A DNA stretch of 64,000 nt from Pelobates cultripes (taxonomy: Eukaryota; Chordata; Amphibia; Anura; Pelobatidae). The stretch lies in assembly GCA_933207985.1 (NCBI GenBank), contig OW240916.1, forward strand, positions 136,600,036 through 136,664,035. Direction: 5' to 3'. The notes beneath the pieces are model-generated. The model saw nothing but the letters and a program-made list of their open reading frames with translations, had not been told where the DNA came from and made no database searches. Positions 33,146 through 44,594 of the stretch are shown one piece after another (positions within the stretch are counted from its first letter, which is position 1; each line of letters opens with the position of its first letter). The position numbers and the translations under genes are program-made.

Positions 33146-33420
33146 TTTTTAACTCTCCAAGTCATTCAGTCACATTAACATTATCCCACACCTACATCAA
33201 TTGTTGAAATGAGTGTGGACTGAATGGGTTGGGGTGAATAATGCTAATGTGACTGAATGACTTGGAGAGTTAAAAAATGGATGATGAGCATTATTAAAAA
33301 CAAAACAAAACAGTGGAGGTGAGATTTATGTTTTGGAAATGCCCATCATCCATTTTTAAACATTTCAAGTCATTTAGTCAGATGCAGACCACACTACCCT
33401 AATTGATGGGGGAATGCAAA
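33146..33420. repeat. Foldback repeat
   Basis: The arm TTAACTCTCCAAGTCATTCA (from 33149) is repeated inverted at about 33232-33276. A second inverted pair (ATGGATGATGAGCAT, with ATGCCCATCATCCAT) follows at 33277-33357, then a third diverged copy of the arm at 33358-33380. It looks like overlapping foldback elements. No coding. Confidence 0.75.
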
Positions 33421-34466
33421 TGGGACTGAGAGACGTTGAGTCTTGTGTCATCTCTGTCCTCAGTTTGCCGGTGCGATCTATGTCTCCAAACAGCTTGACG
33501 ACAGTGTGGCAGTGCCTTCTCTGTCCCCAAACAGCAGGCAGGTTATGAATGAGGAGCAAATATAAAGCCCTATGTCCTTTTTTATTTGTGTCCAGTATAT
33601 GAACAGTGTATTTTTCGATTGTGTTTAAAATGCAATTTCCCTATTCAGAAATAATGATAGTGCAGTGGTATGGGCGGCCTTGCATAATGATGATTTAACG
33701 TGCAGTTTAAATTTATCATTAAAATGGGCCCTGGCTTTGAAGCCACAGCACAGACAAGACGAAAAAGCCCTGACAGCTGCTTATCTGGTCAACCTTGTCA
33801 TCAATTTAAGAGGTATGAGGGGATGAAATTTAGAATAGTATTTTTTTTAGTTTTATATGTTTTGGTTTTCTATTTGTAATTGAAATCGGGTTGCAGGGGC
33901 AAGTCCTGTGGTTGCAGATTTGTTTAGGTGGTCAAGATATTTCGAGATATATGTATATATGTATATATAATATACACACACACATGCATTTTATAATTGG
34001 CTCCCCCCCCACTTCTGTCACTGGCCCCCCATGTGCCCCCCCTAAATATGAATGCTGGAGATGCCACTGAGTGACTGGTATAAAGTCAGGGCTGAAAATT
34101 AAAATCTTACTCTTACAGGCAGGCCTAAAAGTCACTTGCTACTGCAAAATATTTCAATAATTAAATTAACATTTCATTCCACAGCATGGGCCTTTATCAA
34201 GATAAAAAATGCAAGAATGACACAAGCACATACAGAAATCTTATAAAACAGGACCATCTTGTAAATACTTATTTTCTGGTAAAAATACTGATCATAATTC
34301 CAGTTGTTACAGACTCACCTCCCCTTAGTTAGTGAATGATTAAGCTATTTTTGTGCAGATCTTCCATGCCAAATCAAATCAATACAGAGACATCACATGA
34401 ATAACTGATCCATGTTAGCTAAAGATCCCACAATCGCAAAGAAACTAACGCAAGCCAATATTGTTC
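33421..34466. other. No recognisable feature
   Basis: Non-coding DNA with a TATATGT/CACACA simple repeat at about 33944-33986. It ends at the left target duplication of the L1 at 34482. Confidence 0.4.
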
Positions 34467-34539
34467 AAAATATAGAGGTGGAGGGGGGCGTGGCCTGACA
34501 CCGGACTGAATGGACGCTTTCTAACGAGGCTCCTGCAGA

Positions 34540-35566
34540 ATGAGTGTCAAAGGGCTGAAAATAACCGGTCTAACTAGCGAAACAAACTATAATCTACCTC
34601 ACGATACTGCAAAGATGTCCCAGAGACAAAAAGCTAAAGCAGCAAAAGCAGACAGAGCATCCTTCTTCCTGGATAAATCATCCACAAATCAGCCGCGGAA
34701 AGGCCACAGCCCGACCAAAGATGGCGGCGACACGCGCTCGGAAGGGGAGCCCCCTCCGTCTCCAGGATCCTCGGATGTGGGACCAGAGGACGACCTGCTC
34801 ACAATAGTAAGCATGAAAAAGATGCTGGCAGAGCTCACGGACAACATACAGAGCAATATGGCTGCGCAATTGCAACCCTCAAAGCAGACCTCTGGAAGGA
34901 GATACTTGAATTAGGCCAACGCACTGCACAGGCCGAAAAGCGGATGGACGAATTTGTGGAGGCCCATAATAGCCTTGCAGACAAACTGCAAGAAATAGAT
35001 TCCACTCTACACGTCCACGCACTGAAAATGGCTGATAAGACCGATCGAGACGCAACAACCTGCGCATCCGAGGCATCTCAGAATCAGTCCTAAACCTGGC
35101 CCTGAACAACTATCTGCTAGATATGTTCCAGGTACTGACACCTGAGACTCCTCCTGACCAGCTAATCATCGATCGAGCACACAGACTGAGGAGACCCAAA
35201 CATCTCCCCAACTCGGCCGCGAGAGATGTCATCGTTAGGGTCCACTTCTATCATGCTAAAGAAAGGTCCCCAGGCATGCCTGAGCCTTACCAAGACCTAA
35301 AGCTGTTTACGGACTTGTCGGCAGCAACTCTACAGTTCCGAAAAAGCCTGACACCTCTCATGACCGCATTGTGCTCTCAAGGAATTGCATACTGCTGGGG
35401 GTACCCGGCAAAACTATTGATTCACTACCAGGACACACTACATGCTGTGGACTCATTAGCAACAGGCAAGGAGAAATTCAGGAGTTGGGGCCTAGCAGCG
35501 ACTGAGAAAGAGGACAAGAATAAGGCGAAGATACCCAGGATGTCTCCAGAGTGGACTCCAGCCTGA
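34540..35566 (+). pseudogene. L1 ORF1 of the deleted copy, frameshifted
   Basis: The N-terminal part (34540-34914) starts MSVKGLKITGL. A more conserved Met, MSQRQKAKAAKADRASFFLD, lies within it. A frame change near 34880-35090 follows, then the C-terminal part at 35123-35566 reads RAHRLRRPKHLPNSAARDVI, then ITYCWGYP-like AYCWGYPAKLLIHYQ, typical of the L1 ORF1p C-terminal domain. The RRM core word RNNLRIRGI can be read in a third frame near 35050. It is non-functional. Confidence 0.8.
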
Positions 35567-35574
35567 ACCACGAA

Positions 35575-37028
35575 CTCTTCCAGACGACTCCTACACAAAT
35601 TAAAAGCTGACACCTATCATCGTAGCGGCAAAGCCACGAAACTCCTGGCAGCTAGACTATGCAACAAATGCAATTCACAGAAAATAGCCAAATTCCTAAA
35701 CGAGAAAGGCAATAAAATACTCAATCTTACTGACATAACGCAGGCCTTTGCACAGTTTTATGCGAAACTATACAACTTACGACATACACCAGGGATACAC
35801 AACCCGACAGATGAAGGCATTTCTAAATATCTAACACAAATAAATTTGCCGCAAATCCAAGCTATAGAACTCCAACAACCCATAACACTAACTGAGGTCA
35901 CAGAGGCCATCAGAGCCCTGCCTCCGGCAAAATCCCCAGGGGCAGATGGGTTCACTAGCACGTACTATAAAACGTTTATGGACACACTTGCACCCCAGAT
36001 CTTGAAAGTCTACCAACAGGCCTCTGAAACAGGCTCCCTCAGCCAGAGTTCTCCAGGCGGGATTCCTCTCCCACCCATTTGAACTTACAAATGCGACTCA
36101 CCAAGGGTGCCCTCTATCCCCTCTATTATACGTATTGGCCCTGGAACCACTCTTGGCCTCAATACGAACCCACCCTGACATAACTGGTCTTAGAATTGGC
36201 CCAAACGAGACGAGGATCAGTGCTTTTGCTGACGACATACTCTTATATATATCACACCCGACCTCATCATTGCCCGACATTATGAAACTCATTCAAGCAT
36301 ATGGGGAACAAACCTACTATTCCCTTAACACCTCTAAAACGCAGGCACTTAGTGTAGGCATACCGGAGACTGACCTGAAAGTCCTACAAGAGACATACCC
36401 CTTTGATTGGAGGAGACAGGACATCACCTATTTAGGGCTCCTTTTCACCAAAAAATCAACAGAACTATATCACGCATCCATACTAACCCCGCTTCTAACT
36501 CACTATATAGCTAAACCACCTCCCCAAAGGGTAGGGATAGAGAAGAACCTCCTAAACCCCTATGCACTAGCCGATCTCACGTGGCTGCCTAAGAAACATA
36601 GACCACCTCTGACCCACTCTTCTGACCTCATTACATTGCGACTTCAAATATGGGACAGGCATAGAGCCACACTCAGCTCGAAGTCCACACTATCACCAGC
36701 CACGCCGATAGCGGCCCTGCCTTACTGCATCCCTACCTTTCACGCCAGACCATGGCTAGACAAAAAATTAACACACATATACCAAGTCCTGCACATAGAG
36801 AGATTGCGAGAGCATGGAAAACCACGCTCTGCCCGACCCTATCCAAATTGCTCTCAGAAATACAAGATCAAAGATCATTCGAGGGAGCTTATAGCAAACT
36901 GTGGCCTCCATCTCGTATCACGACAAAATCATGGGAGATATGGGACACATGGAGATCGGGACAATCGGTACAAAAAAGTACCAATGTCAGGGGATCAAAT
37001 TAAAATTAGCATTAACGCTAAACGTTAA
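35575..37028 (+). pseudogene. L1 ORF2 of the deleted copy (no endonuclease, RT with gaps)
   Basis: The reading resumes in the middle of ORF2, with no endonuclease. Block KSPGADGFTSTYYKTFMDTL (about 35935) is the RT entry motif. After a deletion near 36050 the HQGCPLSPLLYVLALEPLL block and the catalytic SAFADDILLY (about 36220) follow. After another gap near 36530 come pieces of the C-terminal half (ADLTWLPKKH; then HREIARAWKTT). The polymerase palm aspartates are kept, but at least three internal deletions or frame changes remove function. Confidence 0.8.
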
Positions 37029-37387
37029 ATTACAATTAAGCAAATATATTGGTTACGGCAATAGCCACCTTTTATGTTTATGTTTATGTGCTGCGATATA
37101 TGTATTAGTTATTAGGCGTGACCGTCATGCCCTACCACTGGTGGGAAACTATGATACGCCGGACGTGTACGGTGTAAAATGACTCTGATAATGTACATTA
37201 TGCTATAAAATGTGAATACTGTTGAACATAAAATGTGATTACTGTTGGACCCCCCCCATCTCCTCCCCCTTCTTTTCCTTTCTGTACCCCTCACCTCTTC
37301 CTCCCCTCTTCGTTCTCGTTATGGACGATGTTGAATATATGAAAAATGTCAATAAACATAGTCAAATTTTAAAAAATATAGAGGTGG

Positions 37388-37618
37388 TTGGTTTATAGCA
37401 CTTTTATTTGAATGTAGAAGGCAGCCCAAACAACCCAACTTAAAGTCCTTCTCTTCCGGTCCAAGAAAGGTATATGCAATAAGAGAAGGGAGTAGCACCT
37501 TAAAAAATTCTCAAGTATTAGTAAATATGTAATGAGTCAAAAAGAAACAGTACAATAGGTATATAGTGCAGTATGTCTGATAAAAATGGGTGGAAGAAAA
37601 AGAAGAGGAGATACACTT
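37388..37618. repeat. Left part of a repeat interrupted by the full-length L1
   Basis: This 230-bp segment lies between two L1 target duplications. Its continuation starts at 46194 after the L1. It has AT-rich, transposon-like sequence without coding potential. Confidence 0.5.
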
Positions 37619-37741
37619 ACAATCTGTAGAGCGGGGCGTGTCCGGCGGCCGAGGAAGATGGACGCCTAACACCAGAGCTCCTCGTGGCGCCCGCCTTAAC
37701 AACGCATACCCGCACGCACTCAGCCCGTTCACATACCTGAT

Positions 37742-38851
37742 ATGGGTCGCACAAGGAAGCAGTCGGACCCCACCGGCACCCCGAGACCCTCGGGCCGCGA
37801 AGGGGAGCACTCTATACGCTCCTACCTCCAGGCCGCAACCCGCGCCCATTCACCGCAACGGGAGGAGGAGGCCGCAAGCCAGGAACTGGATTCCTTCCCC
37901 TCCACGCCGGCCAGGATGTCGCCGGTACCGTCGAACATGTCGGAGTCACAGCTTCCACAGGAGGGTGAGTGGAAGGCCATACTCCCAAATCTGCTCACCA
38001 AGGCAGACTTTGAGGCCTTATCTGACCGTCTGGGCCGCGTGGTGAGGGAGGAGGTGGCTCAACTCCGTGCTGACCTGGCTAATATGGAAGCACGTATGTC
38101 AGTGGCAGAGTCTGAGACCAGGTCACTACGCACTGACCTGGAGCAAACGAATTTGGCCGTAGCTAATCAAGAAGCAGACACTGCTAACCTCACCACCTGG
38201 ATCGACGATCTGGACAACCGCGGCCGCAGGCTGAACTTGCGGATCCGCGGGATGAGGGAAGGAGGCCCAACAGAACACGAACCAGACGCACTGCTGCGCT
38301 TGTTTACCCAGGTACTGGGGGGCCAACAATTGCCCAGACTCTGCATAGTCAGGGCGCACAGGGCACTGCGGCCGGTACCGGCACCGGAAGAACAACCTAG
38401 GGATATCATATGCTGCCTAGAAAACTACCAATTGAAGGAGGATATACTGCGCACGGCCCGCCGCATGGGAACCATCCGCTTTGAAAGCCAAAACGTATCA
38501 ATATACCAAGATTTATCAAGGTACACCTTGCAGGCCAGAAGGGCCCTACGCCCAGTAACATCCGCTCTACAACAGGCAGGAATACCGTACAGGTGGGGCT
38601 ACCCATTTTCCCTATCAGCCAGACACGGCCCAGATCAACTGGTGGTAAGGAGACCAGAAGACCTCCCAGGTTTCCTCCGAGCCATGGGCCTCCCGCTGCT
38701 TCAAGTTCCCGACTGGCTGGCAAGGTCGTTTCTCCAACCTCCGCCAGGACCACAACTACCACGCAGGCCAGACCAAGGTCCCCAAAGACCCCAGCAACAA
38801 CGCCGCAGGGACTGGAATCCGGGCCCGGCAAGGCGCGAGCAGGAGCACTAA
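37742..38851 (+). CDS. L1 ORF1 protein (369 aa, intact)
   Basis: A single open frame. The N-terminal third is disordered and charged (residues 1-85). A coiled coil is expected at about 95-157 (heptad-like ADLANMEARMSVAESETRSL). The RNA-recognition motif starts at about 157 with DLDNRGRRLNLRIRG, and the C-terminal domain includes RAHRALRPVP, QDLSRYTLQARRALRPVT and YRWGYPFSL. The tail is Pro/Gln/Arg-rich. L1 ORF1p forms trimers through the coiled coil, binds the L1 RNA and acts as a nucleic-acid chaperone in the retrotransposition particle. The Met at 37742 is the first in frame and lies 109 bp from the element start. An overlapping frame at 37590-38045 is a shadow. Confidence 0.92.
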   Translation: MGRTRKQSDPTGTPRPSGREGEHSIRSYLQAATRAHSPQREEEAASQELDSFPSTPARMSPVPSNMSESQLPQEGEWKAILPNLLTKADFEALSDRLGRVVREEVAQLRADLANMEARMSVAESETRSLRTDLEQTNLAVANQEADTANLTTWIDDLDNRGRRLNLRIRGMREGGPTEHEPDALLRLFTQVLGGQQLPRLCIVRAHRALRPVPAPEEQPRDIICCLENYQLKEDILRTARRMGTIRFESQNVSIYQDLSRYTLQARRALRPVTSALQQAGIPYRWGYPFSLSARHGPDQLVVRRPEDLPGFLRAMGLPLLQVPDWLARSFLQPPPGPQLPRRPDQGPQRPQQQRRRDWNPGPARREQEH

Positions 38852-40952
38852 TGGACTGTCACTCGGAGAAGCAGGACTCATGAGTCGGGGACCTGCTTGC
38901 AGCCGAGAGGAATGGACAAAACCGTGAGTACTGCTTGGGGGGACACATGAACACATACTAGCCACTTAGGCAACAGCTGGGGTGGGGGACGGGGATACGG
39001 GGCCACAGTACCGCAGCGCACCATGCGACATGGGGACTTCCAAACACGGGGGATCCATACTACGGCACATCACTTTGCACGTGCAGAGCCACGGGGGGGC
39101 TTACTCAGGACACTTGGGGAGGGATACGGGGTCTAGCCTCTACGCAGGCACTGCTAAAGCAGGACTGATTCATAAGAACTGTGAACTGCTGGTCTTAAAG
39201 TTCGAGCCATTCAACAGGGAGCCACAAACGGTGTAACACCCGAGCCAAAATAGCCAGCATACCAATAGGGAGAGGAGCTAGAAGGGCACCCCATGTGAAT
39301 CTGAGCTGAAGACGGAACGTTTCCCCCACTGAACGAGGTCCTGAGCCAGATGCTCTATTACGGGGCCCCATTGGGATTTCCCCTAAGGCAAGGCTCTTAC
39401 CCTTATTGCTCTACACCAGTGGCCCTGTGACAACACGCACTCCCTCAAGGGACTCAATGCAAACCATAACCAACCAGCCAGTGTTTAGATACGCTGGCCT
39501 ACTTGTGAAATCAAGCCTACTCCTGACTGCCTACCCACTTTCATACTCTGCACAGTTTATTGTCAGTTAAAGCCTGTCGGCTAGGTAATGTCAATGTTTA
39601 CTCTATCCCGAAGTGCACTCAGTGGCAAACCGGGAAAGATACCCTCTGTACATCTTTGCTTACCACCTGCGCTGTGTGGTTCGCCCTCCCCCCCTCCGCC
39701 CCCTGTGAATATACTCCGTCCCTTGCTGAGGGGGGGGAGGTATGACTGGCATACACGCGGGGGGAGAGGTGGGCTTATCGGGGGGGGATTGACACATGGA
39801 AAGGTAACAGGGGAGGGGGGAAGGCAGGGGACAGGTGGCAGAACGTAAGGCAGAGGGGGATGGGAGGACAGGGGACGAATACCCCAAGACACCGCCTAAA
39901 GGCACCAGGGAGGGAGAGGGGGGACATACGAGGAAGGGGGGAAGGGGAGGAGGGGGGGGGAGAAAAAGACCCCAGACGACTAATCTAAGGAAGACTAAGC
40001 GACAGCCCATAGGTTGACCTACACACGACCACCCCTATCGGACCCCAGAGGGAAAGTTGGGACCCAGCCCGCCGCATAGGCCGCACACTGCAACACACGC
40101 TCGCCTAGCCGCAGAGCGGCCCCTGCTATGGCCTATAACACTGACGCCACTATAGCGGCGGAGACCCAACACACCATAGTAGGGGCAGCCACACTGACAC
40201 GCCGAAGTGATAGGACGCACAGAGACCACGCCCCGAGCACACAGGACCCACACTCCCCTCACAACCATATGACCGGAGAGAAACGAGAGATCAAGGGTCG
40301 ACGCATGCCCTGACACTAAAGACCACCCACCCAGAAACCACACCTGCAGGACACTACTTGCAGACCACACCAGCAGAGCCAAACCCCACCAGACACACAG
40401 CTACAACTTGCATGCCCCCAAGCAGGGACTCACAAACCGTGACCATGCCCGCGACATTACACACTGGTCGAGTGACACCACTGCAGCGCAGAGCGCTCAG
40501 CCAACAGAGAAATACGACGCACTACAGCCAACATGACCCGCATACACCGACCCGCATACGCACTATAAAGAACGGACGGAGCGGCTGCTCCAGCCACATA
40601 GCCACCAAGGAGACAGGTGACTACATACCACGTATCGTACACAGTACCACACTCCACACCTACACGGAATCGCGGACGCCTAAGGGCGGCCCGAACTTAC
40701 TCGGACGTATAACCCGACCCCCCCCCACAGGCATAGGACATAAAAGTCCCCACTTAGCAGGGGACGAACCACTCCCGACACCGACACAGGCACACCACTG
40801 GGTGTGACCTGGAGGCCGAACACTCGGGACGCTTGTCCGATTTCCTTTACACACGTAAAGACTAAATAGACAGTAATTACCTACACAGCCACATTCTGTA
40901 CCCGGACGCACCGCTGACTGCACCAAATAACACACGTATACACTTTTAAGAC
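38852..40952 (+). other. Inter-ORF region of the L1
   Basis: 2.1 kb between ORF1 and ORF2 with no recognisable protein. It includes a strongly G-rich stretch (about 39729-39961, many runs of five or more G) and then CA/AC-rich DNA. Canonical mammalian L1 spacers are only tens of bp. The 149-codon frame at 40358-40807 has no motif that I recognise. Confidence 0.7.
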
Positions 40953-43900
40953 TTGCCACCTCGCCCCCTCGGTCCCGCCCGGACGATGCCGACGCCGGGA
41001 TCCAGCGGATTCGCCAGGGAGGACTTATGCATAGTCTCCTATAATGTCCACGGCCTGAACGTCAGAGAGAAACGCACAAGACTACTGCGTGACCTGAAAC
41101 ATTATAAGGCTTCGATAGCATTCCTCCAGGAAACACACTTCCAGGAAGGTAGGGCACCTGCCCTGAAAGACCGTAACTTCCCAACGGGATACTTCAGCCA
41201 CAACCCAGACAGACGCTCGCAGGGAGTATGCATCCTCTTTTCACGACGAGTCCCGTACATGGAGCGAGCCTCCGTAAGATGCAAGCACGGCAGATACCTT
41301 TTCACAAAAGGCACAATCCTAGACCAAACGTATACGTTCGCTAATGTGTACGCTCCGAACACTAAACAATATCACTTCCTACGCGATACATTGAACACTC
41401 TGATGAAATTCGCAGAGGGCACCTTGGTCATAGGCGGAGATCTCAATCTAGCGATCCATCCAGACCAGGACTCAACATCCCCGCATGGGAACACACCACA
41501 CAACAGGCATGCCAACACCCTCCGCCTCCTACACCTCCACCAGCTCGCAGACTGCTGGCGGGCATTACACCCCTCCACCCGGGACTATACGTTCTACTCT
41601 ACGACCCACTCGACCTATACAAGACTGGACTACTTCCTGGTACCTCACCACACCCTAACCCTGCTCACCACCGCGGAAATCTTACCTATGACATGGTCGG
41701 ACCACAGCCCAATCCGCATACGACTGAAATCACCACTACATAAACCCAGACAAATGTCATGGCGACTGAACGAATCACTCCTATCAGACATCGCGGTTGT
41801 AGACCAGATCCATCAACGCATCCAGGTGTACTTTGAAGACAACAAAACGGGGGATGTTACCCCACTGACGTGCTGGGAAGCGCACAAAACGGTTATTTGA
41901 GGCCAGCTCATCGCGATATGTGCGACCCGCAAGAAGAGGGCGACACAGACGATACATGACCTCAGCACGGAAATTGAGATGTTAGAGGCCAGACACAAAC
42001 GCACCTTAGACGCGACGACCTACGAGGACCTACTGTCCAAACGGAACCAACTTACCACACACCTGAACCGCGCAATCCAACGCTCATACCAACATTATAA
42101 ACATGTGATCCATGAACACGGGGACAAATGCGGGAGACTGTTAGCGAATCTCCTGAAGCAACGCAGGAACCATCTATATATCCCGAAAATCAAGGACGCA
42201 CAACAACAACTCAGACACTTACCGGAACAGATTTCGGCAGCATTCCATGCGTACTACCAAAACTTATACGGCCTCCGACACACCGCCCCGGAGATGCCAA
42301 GAACCCAAAAACTAGAGGACATTCGCAGATACCTGGATGCAGCTGATATACCGGGAATAGGGGAAGTAGACCAGGAAGCACTAGAAGCCCCCATAACCCC
42401 AGAGGAGCTAGCGCAAGCCATCAAAAAAGCAAAAACGGGCAGAGCACCAGGACCAGATGGCCTACCCCTCCAATATTATAAAACCTTTGCAGGGGACCTA
42501 ATACCGAAACTCTTGGCGGCACTGAACTCGGCCCAGGACGGGGCCACACCAACGGCCCAATTCACCTCGGCGAACATTACCCTCCTTCCGAAGGAAGATA
42601 AGGACCGGACACTATGCCCAAGCTATCGCCCGATCTCTGTACTGAATACGGACCTCAAATTACTGGCGAGTGTACTGGCGGCACGCCTGGCACTGTTACT
42701 ACCGGCCGTAATCCACCCGGACCAAACAGGTTTCATACCTGGCAGGGAGGTACGGGACAACACTATCAGAGCCCTGAACCTCATAGCACACGCGAAAGCG
42801 CAGAAGATCCCAGCCCTACTCCTGTCTACTGATGCTGAAAAAGCGTTCGATAGGGTGGACTGGGACCTGATGTTCAAAACTCTCCCCTCCCTCGGCATCG
42901 GGCCCAATTATATGACATGGGTGCAGACACTCTACACCAACCCAACGGCGCGCATCCGGATAAATGGCGCACTGACAGACCCGTTTCAGATCTACAACGG
43001 CACCAGGCAGGGATGCCCGCTCTCGCCCATACTCTTTGCACTGACACTGGAGCCCTTCCTCAACAAGATCAGACACAACGCAGACATCCGGGGACTGACA
43101 GTCAGAAACGTGCACCACAAAACGCTGGCGTACGCGGATGACATGTTGTTCGTGGTTACGGACCCGGAGACGTCCCTTCGAGCGATCCAGACGGAATTCG
43201 ACGTGTATGGCAACATCTCGAAACTCCGAATTAACTACACAAAATCGGAGATACTAAACATAACTACCAGCCAAACCATCAAACGCGTGATTCAGGAACA
43301 ACACTCCTACCGCTGGCGTGACCAACGCATGAAATATCTGGGAATATGGCTTACGCCCAATCCGGTAGACCTCTACACCCACAACTACCTCCCGATATTG
43401 AGAAAGGCAACGGAGGAACTACAACGATGGGGCTCCTACTACATCTCCTGGCTGGGCAGAGTGAACGCGGTGAAGATGACGCTACTGCCGAAACTACTCT
43501 TCATATTTCAAACGGTGCCGATAAAAGTCCCACGAACATTCTTCTCGACACTTAAGACGGAGGTCCGCACCTTTATTTGGAAGGGCAAATCCCCACGCAT
43601 AGCGCACACCCAACTGATCTTACCCAAGCTCCGGGGGGGCTTAGCACTCCCAGACTTCGAAAAGTACTACCACGCAGCACACATCACCAGGGTCATCAGC
43701 TGGTCGATAGCCAGCGGCACCAAGCAGTGGCCACAACTAGAAGCTGGCATAACCAACTGCGACCTCAGAACCCTACCGTGGATCACCAAGGCAGCATATA
43801 GGAGCAAATGCATCACCAACCCATTCGTGGCGGCGACCATGCAAGTGTGGCATGGGCAAGGCACGAAACGATACCTCACCACGGACCCAGGCCCGCTCCT

Positions 43901-44594
43901 ACCCCTGAAGGGTAACCCAGATTTTCCGGCTGGAGACTACGGCCCAACGCTGGGCCCAGCAAGACGCAATACGATACCCCGCATAAAAGACGTTCTCCAC
44001 CAACCATTTGACATCCGGCCACTGGAAGAACTATACCCAGACAGGCCGCACACATTTGCCCACGCCCTAGCAAGAACGCAAATTACTCAATATGCTAGAT
44101 CCATCCCGCAAAAACCTTCCCTACTGAGAGACTTAACGCCGACGGCGCTACACGCCAGAAACCAGGAACTCGAAGACACATGCTGGAGATGCGGGGAGGA
44201 AGCTGGTACGTTTATACATATATGGTGGACGTGCACTCGCATCAGACCGTTCTGGGACAGAATTAGGACAATCATACACGAGGTCACGGAGGAGCTCCTG
44301 CCACAGTCCCCAGCTGCCTTCCTCCTACACCACACCACCATGGCGACACAAACATACAAGAGATCGGCTATCCCTCGACTTCTGAATGCAGCTAAGGTGA
44401 CCATCCCCATCTTCTGGAAACAGACCAGCACACCTCCCATAAAGAGGTGGATAGAGGAGGTGGAAGCCACGAGATCATTCGAGGACTTGAAAGCAGAAAC
44501 CCCGAACCTCAGGGACCGATATACCAAACGCTGGTTCCACTGGATGAGACTGATCTCGTCAGACTCCTTCCGGCACCATTTAACCACACCGTAA
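40953..44594 (+). pseudogene. L1 ORF2 (endonuclease-RT), one premature TGA
   Basis: The combined frame is 1213 codons. An APE-type endonuclease occupies residues 24-260: SYNVHGLN, the catalytic Glu in QETHF (E60), GGDLN (161-165), DYTFYS (211-216), RLDYFL, and SDH (249-251). RT blocks follow: GRAPGPDGLPLQYYK, SYRPISVLNTDLKLLASVLA, LLSTDAEKAFDRVDW, TRQGCPLSPILFALTLEPFL, and catalytic AYADDMLF (YADD codons 43131-43142, residues 727-730). The C-terminal zinc-knuckle-like CWRCGEEAGTFIHIWWTC is at about 44181. The only lesion seen is TGA at 41898-41900 (codon 316) between endonuclease and RT, in the word HKTVI*GQL, where Arg is usual; a C-to-T change of CGA would explain it. The reading frame continues unchanged. 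ORF2p nicks the target DNA and reverse-transcribes the L1 RNA. Confidence 0.92.

Larger units (their letters stand above)
34482..37372 (+). mobile_element. Internally deleted L1-type LINE with 15-bp TSD
   Basis: It is flanked by AAAATATAGAGGTGG at 34467-34481 and 37373-37387. The 5' end starts GGGGGGCGTGGCC, like the full-length L1 at 37633. The 3' end has AATAAA at 37351-37356 and a short A-rich tail. Both ends of a LINE are therefore present, but at 2.9 kb it lacks the endonuclease and parts of RT, so it is an internally deleted copy and not a 5'-truncated one. Confidence 0.9.

Noticed and set aside
33421..33840. Possible exon of a divergent neighbour gene (CFAP95 lies upstream of PTAR1 in mammals)
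   Set aside because: AG and GT(A) boundaries exist by chance, but no CFAP95-like peptide was found anywhere to the right of ptar1.
40358..40807. Extra protein between L1 ORF1 and ORF2
   Set aside because: The 149-codon frame is Thr/His/Pro-rich with no motif and sits in compositionally biased spacer DNA.
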